In this document: one piece after another, positions 44,300-53,015 of the stretch
How the letters are laid out: every line of letters starts with the position of its first letter
How positions within the stretch are numbered: position 1 is the first letter of the stretch
Assembly: GCA_000507305.1 (NCBI GenBank)
Contig: DF239151.1
Span: 124,001 to 188,000, forward strand
From: Breviolum minutum Mf 1.05b.01
Lineage: Eukaryota; Sar; Dinophyceae; Suessiales; Symbiodiniaceae
Length of the DNA stretch: 64,000 bases
Reading direction: 5' to 3'
Notes under the pieces: model-generated
Database searches by the model: none
Told to the model about the DNA's origin: nothing
The model's input: the letters and a program-made list of their open reading frames with translations, nothing else
Translations under genes and position numbers: made by a program

Positions 44300-45000
44300 C
44301 CTTGTCGAATTAACTCATTGGTAGACGACATGTTGAGAATCCGTCCGTCTCTCAAATTTCCGTGGTACAGTTAAACAACTAATGGAAACGCAGGCTGTTC
44401 ATATTCTTCCTCCAATGATGGCGAAGAAGGAAAACCACGTCCTTCCCAAAACAAAGATTGTTTCCTTTTCAAAAGGCAGGGTTATTCGAGACTATTCTGC
44501 ACTGAACTATGCTTGTTAGAGAACCACTTCTAAGCCTTGAAAAAACAAGACTACTGTTGATGGCACAACCTGGATTTCAGTAGCATTTAAAAGGGTACCC
44601 TCCCTCAAACTTACCAAAAAAACACAACACCACCCGAAAAAGCAAAGGACCCTTCCAGTTTGGGTGCCAAATGTTTCCGTTACATGGGTGTCAATCTTCC
44701 ATCTCTTAGGGTTTAACTAAGCACCCCTTGAAAGGTCCAGGGATCCTCCAGTTTTTCAAAACGCCAAGTTACCCACCAGGTCTTTGACCTGGGCCTTCTC
44801 AGCAACCGCAACCTCTCCTCATTGGGATGCCATAGCATGTGGGGATATCTGCATCCGATTTTTTTATTGTAAAACATGAAACATAAAGATATGGTTTTTA
44901 ATAGGCAGGCATAGGCACACCTATAAATTCAATTGATGGGACATTATTAGTATTTTTGACAAACAAAAAAAACCTGTTGATACTCATCAGACATCACAAT
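44300..45000. other. No gene recognised
   Basis: Contains only a partial family A end at 44551-44566 (CTACTGTTGATGG). No convincing frame. Confidence 0.45.
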
Positions 45001-45006
45001 TATCCG

Positions 45007-45072
45007 TCATTCGGCTATGTTGAAGTTGAACACGGCAACATCATCATCTGAATCCCGGAATCGCGGGATCAA
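45007..45072 (-). CDS. Candidate last exon
   Basis: After a CGTATGCAG acceptor the minus strand reads LIPRFRDSDDDVAVFNFNIA, then E and TGA: exactly 22 codons including the stop, in phase 0. It could be the 3' end of the small gene whose other candidate exons lie at 46.1-47.1 kb. Confidence 0.3.
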   Translation of the reverse strand: MIPRFRDSDDDVAVFNFNIAE

Positions 45073-45228
45073 CTGCATACGTGAGATGAAGACACATAAT
45101 ACTTTTAATTCGGTTGTTCTGAATGTGTTTCTTGGACAAACGTGAGCAGCAACAACAATGACAACGCAAAGTTGGTGCTTCCGCTTGATGCGAGAATTAA
45201 AAACAATTACCCCATCATCATCCATCAT

Positions 45229-45315
45229 CCCATCCATGTACGGTATATTTACCTACAAATGATTCATCTTTATTGGTACATGAAGAGGTAAATATACCAA
45301 CCAACCATGGATCCT
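45229..45315. mobile_element. MITE family F copy
   Basis: CCATGTACGGTATATTTACC at the left and GGTAAATATACCAACCAACC with ATGGATC at the right. Confidence 0.75.
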
Positions 45316-45489
45316 CTGGGTTAAACTATCCTGCTTCTTCTAGAAGAATACAATCGACCCGAATCCTGGAATCCAAGACATGTCTGGACCGGGCACCGGT
45401 CAGCTACCTCCCTCCTTTGGGATTTGGCACATGGGACTCCTATCTTCATCCAGCAAGAAACATCAACAAAGGAGGGATGAATGGATCTG

Positions 45490-45566
45490 AATGGAAGATA
45501 TCCCAAACAACCACCTGGGATGTATAGAATTGTAAAAAAACCTTGTAAATAATCGGATAAACTACC
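45490..45566. mobile_element. MITE family A fragment
   Basis: CCCAAACAACCACCTGGGAT and GGATAAACTACCAAA. The terminal repeats are missing. Confidence 0.6.
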
Positions 45567-45815
45567 AAAATAATGGATGAACAACCTGAATGAAGGGTTA
45601 TTATCCACCATTGTCCTCAATAAGGCCTTATTCATATCTTCATGAGTTCCATAATCCGAAACTCATGTAACGTTGGTTAGATCCGGCCACTTATATCCAC
45701 CCAAACAGCTGCTTTGATCAAAATCTAACCATCCACAATATAAATTCAATGCTTAAAAGAGCATCCCGGATTTTTGCACCATTCTTCATCCCAAATTCCC
45801 TACCATTTTGGGGGG

Positions 45816-45940
45816 ATACTGTTGGAAGAAATCCCAAACAACCACGTGGGATGTATAAAATTGTATAAAACCTTGTAAATAATGGGATAAACTATTAACC
45901 TCGACTGGTGATCGCGGGATTTCTATACCATCAACAGTAT
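45816..45940. mobile_element. MITE family A, full copy
   Basis: ATACTGTTGGAAGAAATCCC at the left and TTCTATACCATCAACAGTAT at the right, 125 bp. Confidence 0.9.
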
Positions 45941-46080
45941 CTTGAATTTCAGGGGTGTAAAATCTGTTGAAAGATACTATTAGGGGGACATACAACCTAC
46001 TGATATGGGGGTGTTATAATCCATTTGCAAAGATATCATGGACATCTCAGTAGCAATTTTGGATCGTGAAACTTTTAGCC

Positions 46081-46169
46081 CAGCTTCGAGGAATGCCATG
46101 GCTATCTTTCAGCAATACCACCTCAACGGCTTCTGCTTTACCATCTACTTGTCGGACGCGGAATTCCAC
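46081..46169 (-). CDS. CSD exon, C-terminal half
   Basis: After a CCATGGCAG acceptor the minus strand reads VEFRVRQVDGKAEAVEVVLL then KDSHGIPRSW. V-E-F-R-V strand 4, D-G-K turn and A-E-A-V-E-V strand 5 are standard, and the G-K-A-E-A-V core is identical to the exon at 26771-26895. A plus-strand frame is also open here, but the repeated core favours the minus strand. Confidence 0.5.
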
Positions 46170-46202
46170 CTGCCATGGCAACTCATAGATTGGATTGCTT
46201 AT

Positions 46203-46322
46203 ATACACCCCGGAACGGTTAACGGCTAAAAAAAAAAACCTGAGAGTTTTTCACCCCGTCAAAAAAGGAAAATCATCCTGAACCAAACCATCATTTTCAG
46301 GTGCTATGTGAATCTTCCGGAG
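46203..46322. mobile_element. MITE family D, degraded
   Basis: ACACCCCGGAACGGTTAACG at the left and GCTATGTGAATCTTCCGGAG at the right. Confidence 0.65.
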
Positions 46323-46748
46323 TGTATATATATATAAATATCATTTGGATGTCATAGGGTTGCGTTTAACAAAAAAGGTATCTCTAGGGTTTCCACTTTT
46401 TGAAAAATTGAGTGCCTCGAAAAGTGAGTATGTGATTACACGGCCGTTTTCATGAATCATAAAGGGTTACACTCCCTTGAAGGTGTCAATGCTCCCTACC
46501 TTTGTACAGCCATATAGGTCCATACTCCCTAAAACTTACACAAAACTTGCCAATGAAATTGTGGCAGTTTGAAACTATACTTGGATGGTTTTGGGCACCA
46601 AAACCCCGATTTTTAAAGGTGCAAACGGCTATTGAGGTTAATCACTCTGGAATGACAGGGGTTTCAGATTTTTCATTGCCATAGGGCGTTTGGTTGAGAA
46701 TGTCCGCCAAGTCAAGAGGTGCAGGCTGTCATCTTGGTGGTGCGGCAC

Positions 46749-46869
46749 GGTGTAAGAATCTCACAGGACTCTTTTGGTGGAAAAGCATCAGTCGATTTTT
46801 GACACAGTTTTTCGCCTCGAACCAAGGGTTCTCCAGGCCCGGATCAAGGGAAACACCCTCATTGGAAAA
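46749..46869 (-). CDS. Candidate exon after a family C intron
   Basis: After a pyrimidine-rich CTCTTTACCAG acceptor the minus strand reads FSNEGVSLDPGLENPWFEAK then NCVKNRLMLFHQKSPVRFL. Protein-like, no family match. If paired with the exon at 47007-47147, the 130-bp intron between them would contain the family C element. Confidence 0.35.
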
Positions 46870-46911
46870 CTGGTAAAGAGATTGACATTTGACATTGGCA
46901 ACGAAACTTAA

Positions 46912-47010
46912 GTATGTGGCCACCCATCTGAAAAATATTACAGTATAGTCAAATTGGATCATTTCTCAGAGTGAAGGTAAAAAAAAAAAACGTTTGAAAC
47001 CACCACCTAG
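46912..47010. mobile_element. MITE family C copy touching an exon
   Basis: Right end GTTTGAAACCACCACCTAG is intact. The left end is eroded. The CTAG at 47007-47010 is the exact place where the coding frame to its right ends. Confidence 0.75.
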
Positions 47011-47147
47011 GAATATCTCTTCCATGTCTCTTCATGTCTATCATCCCATTCGGCAATCTCATCCGGCTCCCTGTCGATTGCCAATGTTGCTTTAGCAACA
47101 GCAAGCGTCGGCAGTCTCCGAGTAAACGGTTTAATGAACATGGACAT
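47007..47147 (-). CDS. Candidate first exon ending in a MITE
   Basis: The minus strand reads MSMFIKPFTRRLPTLAVAKA, TLAIDREPDEIAEWDDRHEE and TWKRYS, then TAG. The stop TAG lies inside the CTAG border of the family C element. Either the element supplied the stop, or TAG|GTGG is a donor and another frame is used (one frame remains open across it). Composition strongly suggests coding. No family match. Confidence 0.35.
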   Translation of the reverse strand: MSMFIKPFTRRLPTLAVAKATLAIDREPDEIAEWDDRHEETWKRYS

Positions 47148-47410
47148 CTTTTCCCAAATGCATTTCCCATGGAATATTTGAAAAAAACAAAAAACACCTC
47201 AAAATTGCACAAACACTCTTTTTGACCAAGATTTCTTCAAGATACATCCTGCAAATTTTCGTGTGGAACTAGAGATGTTGCGCCTCCCACCTCTCCCTCA
47301 ACACAGGGACCATAAAAATATTACAGATCAAAGGTAAGACTGGGAAAAAACAAAACAAAACACAGGCCAACCCCGCAGTGAATTCAGGCCTTTTTTATAT
47401 CGGAACATAA
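47148..47410. other. Spacer, nothing recognised
   Basis: Between the small minus-strand gene candidate and the end of the LRR repeats. AT-rich 5'-flank-like DNA. Confidence 0.4.
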
Positions 47411-47412
47411 GG

Positions 47413-47691
47413 GGTGCAGTCTGCAAAGGCACCGTCACCAATGTGAGCCACATGACCCAGAGTAGTGCACGTCAAAGAGGTGCAGTCTGCAAAGGCACCG
47501 TGACCAATGTGGTTCACTGACTCACCCCAAGTAGTGCTCACCACACCAAAGAGGTGCAGCCTGCAAAAGCACCGTCACCAATGTGGGCCACTGACTCACC
47601 CCAAGTAATGCTCACCACACCAAAGAGGTGCAGCCTTCAAAGGCACCGTCCCCAATGTGAGTCACTGACTCACCCCAAGTAATGCTCACCA
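47413..47691 (-). pseudogene. Decayed LRR repeat units (66-74 bp)
   Basis: Four units related to the 69-bp LRR repeat. The unit starts (GGTGCAG) are at 47413, 47479, 47553 and 47627. At least two full units and the one entering the gap share a 5-bp insertion (ACACC on the plus strand), which makes the period 74 bp and puts a TGA in the LRR frame (S-L-V-W-stop). Shared insertion in neighbouring units means that already broken units were duplicated. They may be the degenerate 3' tail of the gene or its 3' UTR. Confidence 0.7.
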
Positions 47692-48025
47692 NNNNNNNNN
47701 NNNNNNNNNNNNNNNNNNNNNNNNNNNNNNNNNNNNNNNNNNNNNNNNNNNNNNNNNNNNNNNNNNNNNNNNNNNNNNNNNNNNNNNNNNNNNNNNNNNN
47801 NNNNNNNNNNNNNNNNNNNNNNNNNNNNNNNNNNNNNNNNNNNNNNNNNNNNNNNNNNNNNNNNNNNNNNNNNNNNNNNNNNNNNNNNNNNNNNNNNNNN
47901 NNNNNNNNNNNNNNNNNNNNNNNNNNNNNNNNNNNNNNNNNNNNNNNNNNNNNNNNNNNNNNNNNNNNNNNNNNNNNNNNNNNNNNNNNNNNNNNNNNNN
48001 NNNNNNNNNNNNNNNNNNNNNNNNN
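47692..48025. other. Assembly gap (334 N) inside the LRR array
   Basis: The gap falls within near-identical 69-bp repeats, as expected where reads cannot be placed uniquely. True repeat number unknown. Confidence 1.
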
Positions 48026-49165
48026 TGTCCAATGTGAGTCACAGACTCACCCAAGGTGATGCTCGCCAAAGAGGCGCAGCCTGCAAAGGCACCGTGTCCA
48101 ATGTGAGTCACAGACTCACCCAAGGTGATGCTCGCCAAAGAGGCGCAGCCTGCTAAAGGCACCGTGTCCAATGTGAGTCACAGACTCACCCAAGGTGATG
48201 CTCGGCAAAGAGGCGCAGCCTGAAAAGGCATAGTTCGCAATCTGAGTCACAGACTCACCCAAGGTGATGCTCACCAAAGAGGCGCAGCCTAAAAAAGCAT
48301 AGTTCGCAATCTGAGTCACAGACTCACTCAAGGTGATGCTAGCCAAAGAGGTGCAGCCTTCAAAGGCACCGTCCCCAATGTGAGTCACAGACTCACCCAA
48401 GCTGATGCTCGCTAAAGAGGTGCAGCCTGAAAAGGCATGGTTCTCAATCTGAGTCACAGACTCACCCAAGGTGATGTTAACTAGAGAGGTGCAGTTTGTA
48501 AAGGAACCCTGCCCAATGTGGGTCACAGACTCACCAAAAGTAATGCTCGCCAAAGAGGTGCAGCCTTCAAAGGCAAGTTGTTCAATGTGAGTCACCGACT
48601 CACTGATTCTGACTAAAACTAGGTTCTGGCACTGTTGAAAGGCAAAGCTGGAAATGTTTGTACAATTTGTGGGAATATTCAGGTGAAAATATCCCAGTAC
48701 ATGGACATCATCTTTTCTTAAAGCTTCCGCTTCGTTTCTTTTGTAGATGACAGTTGTTGGTTCTTCAGCCTCGAGCAGCCCTGTTGCGTCCAGTGTCTGA
48801 GCATCTTCCATCTCCATGATTGAACAGTTGCGAAGCAGCTCTACTCTGAGAAGCTTGCTCTCTATTGGATCTTCCGCTCTTGGGTGCTTGTCTAGGAGCA
48901 TGGTCTTCAACCTCCCAAGAGTAGTTTCCATCATAGCCTCAAGGGTTATGACACCACCATCTAAGGTTCTGAATTCGAGTTCACAAGACATGGCTGCAAA
49001 GGACAGCCACTTTTCGGCTCTCGTTTTTTGTTGGGTACTGCAAATTGAGAATTCTCTAAGACAACGACCTGATGCAACTTTAACAAAGAATAGTATGATG
49101 CATTGAGATGATGAGTTAGGAGGACTTGGGGATGCCATTTTGCATGTTGTTTTCACAACCTTCAA
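48026..49165 (-). CDS. BspA-type LRR protein with ubiquitin-like N-terminus
   Basis: Minus-strand gene. The 349-codon frame has two possible starts. M at 48991 (MSCELEFRTLDGG) directly begins a ubiquitin-like stretch of about 85 residues and is preferred over M at 49165, whose extra 58 residues look like leader/UTR. After a short link (KRNEAEALRKDDVHVLGYFH) come 23-residue units of the form GCxSLxxIxLGESVTHIGxxAF, the LRR_5/BspA type first known from bacterial and Trichomonas surface proteins and very abundant in dinoflagellates. About seven units are readable before an extra T at about 48154 shifts the frame. Two more identical units follow in the shifted frame up to the N gap. Likely a protein-protein interaction solenoid. 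No signal peptide or membrane segment is evident. The 3' end is not determined. Confidence 0.85.
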
Positions 49166-49819
49166 GTCGAAGGTTATGTCATGATACGATCTGGAAATGT
49201 TTCGGTTTCCACCCCTTTTGTTGATGCTGAAAACGCGTCACTTCAGCCACGGATTGGAGGCAACGTGTTTTTTTTGTAGCTGCTTGGTGGTGAAAAACAT
49301 ACATCTCCCATCAGAATCTCACAGCTAAAGGCAGCTGGCTACTCCCAGCAAGTGCTTGTTTAATCAATGTTTAGGATCATTGAGTTAACAACAATCTGTT
49401 GAAATAGATGGTGTATTACTTGCAAGTATGAGTCATTAATAATAGTCATAACTTTGCCACTACTTCTATTCACGAATCACCGGTGAATGTCAATCAACTT
49501 CCACTCCTTGCGCTTAAAAAATCCTTCATCCCGCAGTGGGTTTTTGCCGCTGAAAAATGGAAGATCAATTTCCTTTTGGTCCTGNTTTTAAGGCAATAGT
49601 TGCTGGTTTAGGGGTAAGTTGCCTAAACAAATAGGACACTTGGCTTTCCAGGTGATATTGACTTCAATGACGAGGATAAACCGGTTACCCGCATTGATCC
49701 GACACCGGAACAATCGCCTCATCACCAGCTGCAAGGGCTGCAGAAAGTTGTGGATTGTTTCGTAAACCAACAAAGAGATCACCTGTGGACGGGGTGCGGG
49801 GTGGCTGAAACAACCGATT

Positions 49820-49932
49820 CCTAACGATTCCCATAGGATTCCCATAAAACTGGTATATTTACCTACATTTTCTGGTGAATTTCTATGGTAAATGAAGGGT
49901 AAATATACCATTCCAATGGATCCTATGGGATT
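49820..49932. mobile_element. MITE family F, long copy
   Basis: CCCATAGGATTCCCATAAAA and GGTATATTTACCTACATTTT at the left, GGGTAAATATACCATTCCAA and GGATCCTATGGGA at the right. Confidence 0.85.
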
Positions 49933-50187
49933 GGAAGCCTTCCAGCAGGAATCTCCAAGAGGACTCACTGAAATTGAGCCGAACAAAAAACCATGAGTAT
50001 CTAATTAGCTCGATCGCACCTTACTTAGGGGTCCGTTGGTAAGGTCCCATTCAAATTTTTGATGGATTTTTGGGAGTGCGGTTTTTGTCTCACAATTTGT
50101 TTTCGCATAGAGCGTTCTTATCGCTGTGGTTCTAAATAAACGGTTTGAAGTTAATGAAATTCAAGCTGGACAATCTGCTTTTTTTTG

Positions 50188-50222
50188 GACGTCGATGTAA
50201 AGACGTCGATGTAAAGACGTCC
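50188..50222 (+). repeat. 14-bp tandem repeat, about 2.5 copies
   Basis: Unit GACGTCGATGTAAA. Confidence 0.9.
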
Positions 50223-50225
50223 AAT

Positions 50226-50507
50226 CTATAGATCGTTTTGACTCTTTCCAATTCTTTCCAAACATATCTTTTCTTGGACAGGTTGCCTAATTGAAGCTAT
50301 ATGAAGCATCAAGCGTGCTAGTTGCTTAGCAAACACTGTCGCGTCAAAGGTGTGGCCATTTGAAATTGCTCCTTGAGAGGATCGCAAGAACCTCCTCACC
50401 ACCGATGGCTGAGTCTCACAATTCGAGATCTTCCCTACCAGGAACTGGTTGGATTGTAGGTTGGGGATGCTTACTCTGAAAGCTCTCATATCCCTACATG
50501 ACCACAT
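50226..50507 (-). CDS. Candidate exon(s), minus strand
   Basis: The minus strand reads NCETQPSVVRRFLRSSQGAI, SNGHTFDATVFAKQLARLML and so on over 93 codons. G-A-I-S-N-G ... A-T-V-F-A-K-Q-L may be a diverged CSD start (G-x-I ... x-V-F). It follows directly on a better CSD piece at 50519-50620 in transcription order. Confidence 0.35.
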   Translation of the reverse strand: MWSCRDMRAFRVSIPNLQSNQFLVGKISNCETQPSVVRRFLRSSQGAISNGHTFDATVFAKQLARLMLHIASIRQPVQEKICLERIGKSQNDL

Positions 50508-50518
50508 ACCGGGTAACC

Positions 50519-50620
50519 CGGTAAGTCTTGGTGCATCCTCTTCAGAACCGCTCCTCCCCCAACACCTGTGAAGGAGGAGGAGTTAATAAAGCCCCAACTT
50601 CCGGTGAAACTTCCTGGGCA
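50519..50620 (-). CDS. CSD exon, N-terminal half
   Basis: The minus strand reads PGSFTGSWGFINSSSFTGVG then GGAVLKRMHQDL. G-S-W-G-F-I-N-S-S-S-F-T-G is the same RNP1 form as the exons at 29.1 and 37.1 kb (WGFITSDSF, WGFVTSAAF). G-A-V-L-K-R-M takes the strand 3 position. This places CSD coding upstream of the LRR gene on the same strand. Confidence 0.5.
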
Positions 50621-50816
50621 CGGCACAATCAAAATAAGCCAAAATGTTTGGTGTGCACTTTTGGAGATTTGGCCAAAACATCTTTGAAAGATTTCCGGCT
50701 TGGTTTTTTGGGCTTCTCTCTTCATTGGGTTTGTGGAAAACCGGAATGCCCAGCTACCGGTAGGGCTGCAGGCCAAGTACTTTGATACATCATGCTTTTC
50801 AGTACTTATCAAAGGC

Positions 50817-50930
50817 GGTATTTGAGCCACCCAACTGAAAAAAATAACATATGAGTCAAGGGTCAGAATCTTCCCCCAAATACGGCAGAAAGTCGTCAAC
50901 AAAAAAAATTGTTGAAAAGGATCACCTATA
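50817..50930. mobile_element. MITE family C, degraded
   Basis: GAGCCACCCAACTGAAAAAA, GGGTCAGAATCTTCCCCCAA and CACCTATAG at the right. Directly followed by another copy. Confidence 0.65.
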
Positions 50931-50931
50931 G

Positions 50932-51029
50932 CTAATTGGTGGTTTCAACCCATCCCAAAAATATTAGTCAAAATGGGAATCTTCCCCAGGTAGGGGTGAA
51001 AACAAAAAATATTTGAAACCACCATCTAA
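50932..51029. mobile_element. MITE family C, full copy
   Basis: CTAATTGGTGGTTTCAACCC at the left and ATTTGAAACCACCATCTAA at the right. Head to tail with the degraded copy. Confidence 0.85.
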
Positions 51030-51139
51030 TGAATTATTACACCACCTGACATTGGCATTGAAGCAGTGGGGGGGGAGGGGGGAAAAACCTCAAATCTAAA
51101 ACCCCCACAAAGGACTCAGAATGCCAGGACTAGGACTGG

Positions 51140-51215
51140 CACCAGGATGACGTTTAGATTTTTTAGGTTCGGGAATCCCGAACTAAACCTTTATTTGACA
51201 GTGACTGGGTTGGGG
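51140..51215. mobile_element. Repeat family K fragment
   Basis: TTTTTTAGGTTCGGGAATCC and AACCTTTATTTGACAGTGAC. Confidence 0.5.
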
Positions 51216-51238
51216 GTAGATCCAACCAATAAGAATGC

Positions 51239-51335
51239 TTAGACACTCACGAGCTCTCCAACAACTCTACCAACTGACCGCTTGTCCTTCAACCAAATGA
51301 TGCGTGGGAGGTGATCCCTTCCTGTTGAAATGGTC
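51239..51335 (-). CDS. Candidate CSD exon, strands 3-4
   Basis: The minus strand reads HLPRIIWLKDKRSVGRVVGE then LVSV and stop. I-W-L-K-D-K ... V-V-G-E-L-V-S-V fits strands 3-4. It borders a family D element. Confidence 0.3.
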
Positions 51336-51365
51336 CCCTTTTTTAGGAGACATTCGTTAATTTTC

Positions 51366-51478
51366 CGTGGGGGTACGCCCCTGAAATCTAACATAGATAC
51401 ACAAAATGATGCCATGTTTGAAAGGAGATACATTTTCCAAACCATCATTTTTGGTATCTATGTTAGATTTCGGGGGCA
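51366..51478. mobile_element. MITE family D, ATCTAACA subtype
   Basis: CGCCCCTGAAATCTAACATA at the left and TATGTTAGATTTCGGGGGC at the right, a fourth terminal subtype. Confidence 0.8.
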
Positions 51479-51531
51479 GCTCCTCCAAATACTCTACCTG
51501 AAACTATAACCTATGGGATCTTTTCAGGTGC

Positions 51532-51645
51532 TACTGGAAGAAATTCCAAACAACCCCCTGGGATGGTGCTAAAACGTTGTACATACAGGGATAAACTACC
51601 AACCTCAACTGGTTTTCTCGCCGGATTTCAGAACCATCAAGAGTA
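51532..51645. mobile_element. MITE family A copy
   Basis: TACTGGAAGAAATTCCAAAC at the left and GGATTTCAGAACCATCAAGA at the right. The terminal TGTTGATGG is reduced to TGG. Confidence 0.8.
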
Positions 51646-51664
51646 TCTTAAATTTCAGGAATGG

Positions 51665-51802
51665 TAATCCTCCAAAAATCAAACCAAAAACACCGAGAAA
51701 ACCACATCCAAACTTGTGATCCAAGTATCTTACCCAGCCACTCTGCCGGGGACCCGATGTACCCGATGTACCCGACGTAGGTGCAGGACCGACAGGGATC
51801 AA
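51665..51802 (-). CDS. Candidate CSD exon, N-terminal half
   Basis: The minus strand begins MIPVGPAPTSGTSGTSGPRQ, then SGWVRYLDHKFGCGFLGVFG. G-W-V-R-Y ... K-F-G-C-G-F-L is close to strand 1/2 of a cold-shock domain. A GTAAGA inside GGCTGG|GTAAGATAC could, however, be a splice donor that makes the CSD-like part intronic. A 9-bp minisatellite (ACCCGATGT on plus, three copies) encodes the T-S-G repeats. Confidence 0.35.
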
Positions 51803-51839
51803 AGGTTGCCTTAGGGGGGAGAAGGCAATTGGGTACCTC

Positions 51840-52762
51840 CTACAGGAGGTTTATAAACATGAAAAGCACCATAAGTTAACAAAATTCTGAACTATTTTCT
51901 GACATCCTGCAACCTCCATCGTGCTACAAATTTACATCCCCATACCCTTTCGATACCTCAATTGACTTTGAGTATCTTAAATATACAAAGAGTCATCTAA
52001 AAAAACATCACGAGCAAAAATCAATAAATCGAGCAGATTTCACAAACAAAGCGTTAGGTTGAAACACTTAAGCATTGGATGCTAGACACCTCTTACATGA
52101 GTACCCGTGGGACCAGAAATTTGGAAAACGATAAAGAAATCTGAAAACAAGCTTCTCCATATCCCTGGACATATAAACCCGAAAACTTTTACATATCCAA
52201 CTGCCATTTGGCTTTGGTTGGACTTACCTCGAGACATTGGCTCACATCGGCCCAGTGCGCCACTTAATGTGTGTGTGTGTGTTTTTGTGCATCTGGGCTA
52301 GGTAGTTGATCTCCAAAATGTCCTGCCCACGGCAGGTACAACAAATGGCTGGGGAATGCTGGATGGATCTGAAGCAGGATTTTAGCTATATCAGGTACGC
52401 TGATTAAATACTTACAAGATTTACAAGTACAATGTGGTCCCTGCATTTGGAAGTTCATCATTTTACCCCAGGTCGAATTAGAGGCTGCTCCAACGCTCTT
52501 TCTAAGAGGCTGGAGTTTGATTTGGTGTTCAAATTCTATAAACCTCAGCTCCTATATTTTTTGAGGTAGCACTTATGTTCCCACCCGGCACTCAGGCTCT
52601 TTAAAGAGTGGTGTCGTCTGGGTCTGAGGTTCTGATTTAATAGAATGTAGTCAATATACTTTTGAAGTGCGCATTTGTGCATGCTGGCCAGAAAAACATT
52701 TTGCCAAAATCGGTAGACATTTGGGGCTTAGAAGTGGTAGATATAGCTAATCACTTGGCGCT
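51840..52762. other. Divergent strand-switch spacer
   Basis: The last minus-strand coding candidate is at 51.8 kb and the first plus-strand exon is at 52.76 kb. Between them is AT-rich DNA with a (TG)n run at 52269-52282. If the orientation calls hold, bidirectional transcription starts in or near this interval. Confidence 0.4.
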
Positions 52763-53015
52763 ATGTCATCACAACTTGTGAATGACTGGATGCAGCTAGA
52801 TTCTCTTGTGGCCCGGGCAGCCCATGGGAAACTGGCCCTTGTTTCAGCTAAACCCATCACTCGATCAGATGTTGTTGCCAACGCCGATGTTGTAGCCCCT
52901 GTTATCCAACACTTGGGATTGCGACCTTCAGTCCATACAATCCTGGAACACGTCGAGTTATTTTTTTACCTTGGCACGTCCCAGGGGGAAGAAAGCAGTG
53001 CCACGTTCCTTAACT
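52763..53015 (+). CDS. Exon 1 candidate of the composite gene
   Basis: ATG start, MSSQLVNDWMQLDSLVARAA. Runs 86 codons to a stop, so the true exon ends before 53021. No domain recognised. Chosen as the first exon because no earlier convincing frame is seen. Confidence 0.5.

Larger units (their letters stand above)
49166..50225. other. Spacer upstream of LRR gene
   Basis: Contains one N (49585) and a family F element (49820-49932). A plus-strand frame at 49652-49795 (GDIDFNDEDKPVTRIDPTPE ..., after a TTTCCAG) looks protein-like but is on the opposite strand to its neighbours and is left open. Confidence 0.4.

Noticed and set aside
47670-48059. Frames of 120-125 codons spanning the second N gap
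   Set aside because: Made almost wholly of N. Only the LRR frame entering the gap from 48171 on the minus strand has meaning.
47413-48600. Regular 69/74-bp direct repeats suggesting a CRISPR or satellite array
   Set aside because: There are no unique spacers. The 69-bp unit is exactly 23 codons of an LRR motif, so the repeats are coding or decayed coding.
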